In this document: one piece after another, positions 60,501-64,000 of the stretch
Numbering within the stretch: the stretch's first letter is position 1
Layout: each line of letters begins with the position of its first letter
DNA from: Alitta virens
Taxonomy: Eukaryota; Annelida; Polychaeta; Phyllodocida; Nereididae
DNA: 64,000 nucleotides
Direction: 5' to 3'
Assembly (NCBI GenBank): GCA_932294295.1
Contig: OW028575.1
Span: forward strand, 44,612,753-44,676,752
The notes under the pieces: generated by a model
What the model was told of the DNA's origin: nothing
What the model saw: the letters and a program-made list of their open reading frames with translations, nothing else
The model's database searches: none
Made by a program: the position numbers and the translations under genes

Positions 60501-63091
60501 TAAAACTACATTGTTGTGCTAAAGTAGGTATGTTATGGTGAACGATATCATGAGACAAGAAGGCAGTGTTGATTTATATCATTATTTTAATGTGCAAATT
60601 TGACAGACAGTGAACATTTAAATGAACGACAGGCATCCACCCTCGGTAACCTGGATAAGTAAATAACCGAATGTTTGTGTGTAATGATTGTGGCATTTAT
60701 GAGGTGAAGTCTAAAGTGATTACATTAGTAGAAAAACAAACAGCAGGAAAACAAAAGGCGGGCATTTACGACATGTGGGTCTTTCATCCACAATTCTCAT
60801 GAATTTCTCATTCTACTGTAGTAAATGGTTCTGCTGGGAGGGGGCGCTCTGCTCACTTCAAAAGTACACCACCGTCTTGGGTAATTTTAGAGCACCTTGC
60901 GTCTTTCTTACTCCCAGAAAGGAATAAAAAATTTTGCTTGCTGCTAATTGTCACAGGCCTGGGAACTGTGCGTTCTTCACACAATTAAACAGCCTCGTGG
61001 CCACAGGTATGCGTGTCTGCTGCAAGCTGTGTGCTGAAAAACGAGACAGGAAAAGAATAATAAATTGCAAAAAGGATAGTAAAGGATCTGGGTTCGATAC
61101 TGTGAGACAAAGTAGGGCAAAACCAAATTTTATGACTAGTGTTTCAATGGTCCAATGTACATTTGTACATTTGACAAAGATTTTGAGAAGATTATTTGCA
61201 GTTGTTATCTAATAAGTCCATGAGGAATCTACATTGATTTAGCATAAGCATATCTCTAATTTGTATATACTTTCATATCTTACCCATGATTTAATATATT
61301 TATACTCATTTCGATGAAAAGTAAGTAAGCAAGTAAGTAAGTAAGTTCTGTCAAATGCAATAGTCCAGCAAAATTTAAACAGATTCAAAATTAGGCCATA
61401 TTGCAGAACTTTTTACAATTATGGTGGGACAAAAAGATGGTGGTGGCGCGCGAAATTTGTTGACTTGCTTAATGAATGTATTGTATAATTTCATTTCCTA
61501 CCAGATGCTTTGGTCCTTCTAATGACGCTTTATGATTATTTACGTACATGTGCACGTTAACTGTATTCAGGGTTATTCTATTCTGAATTATTATATGAAC
61601 CCGATAATTGATCTTTATATTTTTATTAATCTGCAGGTCTGGCTGACAAGACAGAGAGACTAAAAGGTTGTCAGTGCAGCGTGTGCAAATCACCAGGTGG
61701 CGGCAGGTTTGACATGAGACACAAGATGTCGCTACAGGGCTACTGGGACACTTGTGCAGCTGGTAAGCAGTATACATGCAATACTTCATGGTGGTGACTC
61801 TAAAGTCTCAAATTAGTATGACAAATCTAAATTACAATACAGCACATTATTAATATATTAATGGCCATAAAAAGCACATTACATTCAGTTTTGTGGTCGT
61901 ATTAAATCAGAGCTTGGTGCAGCACAAAGTGGACAGAAATGTTACCAATAAGTCTAATCCTTAAAAACCCCTCCCAGTACCATTACCTTTAAGTTTCCCA
62001 TCATTCCAGTGATAACTTCTTGTCATCTTCGCATCAATATGGCCATTTGTTATGATCGCAGAGAAGCAACAGAGAATACAATTTACAATGGAGAATGCAG
62101 CAAACTTATAAGAGTTTGCTTCACAAAAGTGTTTTATCAGCCAGATGTTGGCGTTTGACTCGTTGCTAACATTTCCGTCCATTTTGTGCTGCTCCATGGA
62201 TATGCTTATTGAAAAATGTGTCTGACAGATAGACATGTTTTTAATTTCTGCTATTCATGCATTATAAGGTGATTGTGATAAAAATGAAGACAATTAGGCC
62301 TTTATCACTGGGTGTCGTCACCTCACAGCCCAGCTACCTACTTATGTACATGTTTTTCTCGTTTACTCATCTAAAGTAAATGGGAAGCAGGCAATTCAGA
62401 AAAAATTGCCTAAAATAAAAAAAATATGAATCTATTTCTCATGTCTTTTTAAAAGAAGATTTCTTAAGTCTATACTCTGCCTATCGGTTACATAGTTTAA
62501 CCAATCATTTTGTTTAACTGGGTAAACTAGCGAAGTATGTTCATAATTAGGTCGCTTGGCATATAGGTGACGAAACACACTGTTATTGTGCATTATTAAT
62601 TTAGCATTCATTACAATCAGGCAATTTTCATTCTAAATTTAGCAATCATTGTAATCAAGCAATTTCATTTTTCAGTGGATGTTTTCCGATCTCAGTCAGC
62701 ATTTTATCGACCAACACCGACTAAGCTACGGTTACACCACACGACGACGCCGTACAGTGATGCTTTGAAAGCGGCGGCCATCTTGCCTCGGCCCTGTCTC
62801 GAGTCTTCAAATGAACTACTAACCCCACCTGGTGAATTACTGAACTCTAGCTCAAACATGCAGCGAACTCCACCCCCTCCCCCTGCCCCCCATCTTTTGG
62901 GGTCTTTGCCCCCTCCGCCATTTTGGTTACAGACTCTTTCAACTCAGAACACGTCACACGATCCTATGATGTCATCGAATTCACCCAGAATGCCATTTTA
63001 CCCCATTGCCTATAAACCAAAAATAATCTCAACCAGCCCATCACCCAGTCCAGACCCCCAGCACGAACCTGAAACCAAAGAAAAGACCTAG
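48533..63091 (+). CDS. unrecognised 529-residue protein, nine exons, Cys cluster and Pro-rich tail
   Basis: I do not recognise this protein. Exons: 48533-48535 (ATG alone), 48685-48807, 49335-49552, 49786-49915, 51067-51207, 56812-56988, 57336-57591, 61637-61762 and 62676-63091. All introns are GT-AG and every junction keeps phase, which strongly supports a real gene. The product is soluble: no signal peptide or TM helix. Residues 2-210 are mixed alpha/beta-like (LVVVDLVPEVQDKVVE); 206-264 look helical (FRKYEEQFQSHVKEVVSKLR); 265-350 contain SFWRLWGQDQLAAKVF; a CxCxxC cluster (GCQCSVCKSP) sits at 361-366; from about 455 the chain is rich in Pro, Ser and Thr (PPPPPAPHLLGSLPPPPFW). The N-terminal ATG exon could be supplemented by Met at 63 (FMADILRRF) as an alternative start. 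An X-box-like site upstream hints at ciliary or germline expression. ATTAAA at 63213-63218 fits the transcript end. Confidence 0.8.
48895..48968. repeat. G-tract minisatellite
   Basis: Three runs of 10-15 G separated by TTATATTT(TT)ATATA spacers, in intron 2 of the 48533 gene. G-quadruplex potential on the + strand. Confidence 0.9.
51484..51750 (-). mobile_element. MITE family D copy, inverted
   Basis: It begins TACAGTTAGTTTCATAAAAA and ends at GTTTTTAATGAAACTAGCCC. Internal CCTAGCAAAAGCTG-type segments are in the opposite order to the 29049 copy. It lies in intron 5 of the 48533 gene. Confidence 0.75.
53640..53829 (-). repeat. family C repeat, copy 4 (partial)
   Basis: Only the right half of the family, from the CACTAAAAATATT side to AGTCTTTTCACTGA. 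It retains the SNKRRGK..VLLNSG frame. Confidence 0.7.
54610..55132. mobile_element. two family D MITEs joined tail to tail
   Basis: A plus-oriented copy (54610 to about 54895, starting CAGTTAGTTTAATTAAAAAC) loses its right TIR at ATTTTATATAAA. It is joined at once to a minus-oriented copy that starts inside the element (AGCCAGCCGCTTCTGTCTAC) and ends at 55132 with a complete TIR (AATGAAACTAACTGTA). Confidence 0.8.
56425..56730 (+). mobile_element. SINE family B, copy 2 (near full length)
   Basis: Head GCTGGGTGGTCTAGTGGTAA (A-box-like) and GACCCGGGTTCAATCCTAAG (B-box-like). The body has GATGAGACGTTAATTTGGCG and AAGATCCCACCCATGAGG, and the tail TTGCCTTAGAGGGCTGCACT runs into ATCTATCTATCT. Confidence 0.75.
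57133..57298 (+). mobile_element. SINE family B tail with expanded (TATC)n
   Basis: TTGCCTTAGAGGACTGCACT is the same 3' end as the 56425 copy. It is followed by about 130 bp of TATC/TACC repeats that end 38 bp before exon 7. Confidence 0.7.
58006..59183. repeat. 15-bp minisatellite, about 79 units, both strands open
   Basis: Tandem units of the form GGGCCATCATTCACT and variants (GGTGAATCATTCACT, GAGCCATCATTGACT, GGGCCATCCTTCACT) in intron 7 of the 48533 gene. Because the period is a multiple of 3, both strands give ORFs of about 400 codons (SFTGP on +, NDGPV on -). A higher-order block of about eight units recurs at least five times. Confidence 0.95.
59184..61636. other. rest of intron 7 of the 48533 gene
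   Basis: A-tract and (TA)n just after the minisatellite, a higher-GC patch at 59400-59650 with ORFs on both strands, then AT-rich sequence and a short (AAGT)n run near 61320. No exon with coherent phase was found. Confidence 0.5.
62305..62592. repeat. TIR element, family H, copy 2
   Basis: CACTGGGTGTCGTCACCTCA at the left and ATATAGGTGACGAAACACAC at the right match the 18141 copy. It lies in intron 8 of the 48533 gene. Confidence 0.65.
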
Positions 63092-63212
63092 TTCAATTTA
63101 TTATTTATTTGCAATGGTGATTTATAATGAAATGCCCACCATCATGTCCATAATAATTGTGTGCAATTTTACATTCATATGATTTTTCATGTATCATAAA
63201 ATGTGTTGTGCT

Positions 63213-63218
63213 ATTAAA
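63213..63218 (+). terminator. poly(A) signal variant ATTAAA
   Basis: ATTAAA lies about 120 bp after the TAG of the 48533 gene. No AATAAA is nearer. Confidence 0.4.
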
Positions 63219-63489
63219 CAAGACATGAATTATTAGTGTGTTTGTTCATGAGCTATTACTTTTACCAGATAAATCATTTTGAAAAAACATAACAATCTTA
63301 AATGTTTTCCTGGAGTGACTTAGACTCTTGTCTAAATACAGGCAAATGTAAGCATAGGTGCCAATATTACTGTATGCAATATTTCGAAAAACTCCATGTT
63401 AAATTTGACATAGTATCCAGTTTGCTGTAAGTATTACAATTTACCATATTTACAGTGTGTTAGTTAATCAGGGACTTTCTTCCCCAAAC

Positions 63490-63655
63490 ACCTAGCTCAG
63501 CGGTAGTGCACTGGGCTTCCAACTGCTGGGTCCCGTATAGGGTTCGACTCCTGGTCGAGCCTAAGTTGGATGGCTGTTTCATCCTTAATCTCACTGCCAT
63601 TTTCACTGCCTGTCATAATTAGCCCATCAGGTGCAGAAATACTTGACCCTATTAC
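63490..63655 (+). mobile_element. tRNA-derived SINE, family A, copy 7
   Basis: Box A CTAGCTCAGCGGTAGTGC and box B GGTTCGACTCC, with the shared body to CAGGTGCAGAAATAC. The remaining bases to 64000 show no gene. Confidence 0.8.
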
Positions 63656-64000
63656 TGGTCTCAATGGGGAGGTAGTCCTAATAGTAGACTCTAAGGCAAA
63701 ATACATTGGCAAGATTGTGAGGTGGTCTTGTAAATGGGTGGTCTTTAAGCGAGGTTAGAAAATATAGATGAGACTTGAGCTCTCTAGAGGATCCCATTTT
63801 AAGAATATCCTCCTATTAAGATCAACTTACCACGACCCAATTGTATAATCACTGTTGTAATATACCTCCCAATTAATGTCAGCTTGCCAATAATGGATAG
63901 TTTTTCACACAAAAGTGTTTTAATGGCGAGGTCTTTCTGCATAATGCAACTGCAGACCACACCCTACTTTTGAGACCATCTCTCCGATAAGACCAGGAAT

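Overview
The window is animal nuclear DNA: AT-rich, with GT-AG introns, exon-intron genes separated by kilobases of non-coding sequence, and many short dispersed elements (tRNA-headed SINEs, foldback and TIR MITEs, micro- and minisatellites). The gene content (polycystin channel, apolipoprotein-D-like lipocalins, an mGluR-type class C receptor, a kringle membrane protein, a delta/epsilon/theta-type glutathione S-transferase) suggests a marine invertebrate, perhaps a non-vertebrate deuterostome. I cannot name the species from sequence alone. All gene models were built by hand from splice sites, reading phase and family motifs.

Left part (1-23.7 kb). The 3' end of a PKD1-type polycystin gene lies on the + strand (1-963). 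Four minus-strand genes follow: two tandem secreted lipocalins (2341-4358 and 6947-8421, four coding exons each, identical intron phases, TATA boxes about 50 bp upstream of ATG), a two-coding-exon class C GPCR of the metabotropic glutamate type (12389-15392), and an eight-coding-exon gene for a secreted protein that reads as a bacterial-type family 3 solute-binding protein (18887-23454). All four products have signal peptides and are expected to bind small ligands or resemble proteins that do. A functional link between them is only a hypothesis.

Middle part (23.7-48.2 kb). A 4 kb gene-poor stretch precedes a plus-strand gene for a type I membrane protein with two kringles, a Thr-rich stalk, one TM helix and a short tail (28003-34604). 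Its second kringle is split by an intron whose donor appears to be GC instead of GT. A plus-strand GST gene follows (36086-37810). From 37.9 to 48.2 kb I see repeats and no convincing gene.

Right part (48.2-64 kb). A plus-strand nine-exon gene (48533-63091) encodes a 529-residue protein I do not recognise. It has a Cys cluster and a Pro-rich C-terminus. An RFX X-box-like site about 190 bp upstream of the ATG hints at ciliary or germline expression. Its introns hold a tail-to-tail MITE pair, a G-tract minisatellite and a 1.18 kb minisatellite of 15-bp units that is open in frame on both strands. The intron 6/exon 7 boundary of this gene is also present, inverted, in the last intron of the GST gene 20 kb away.
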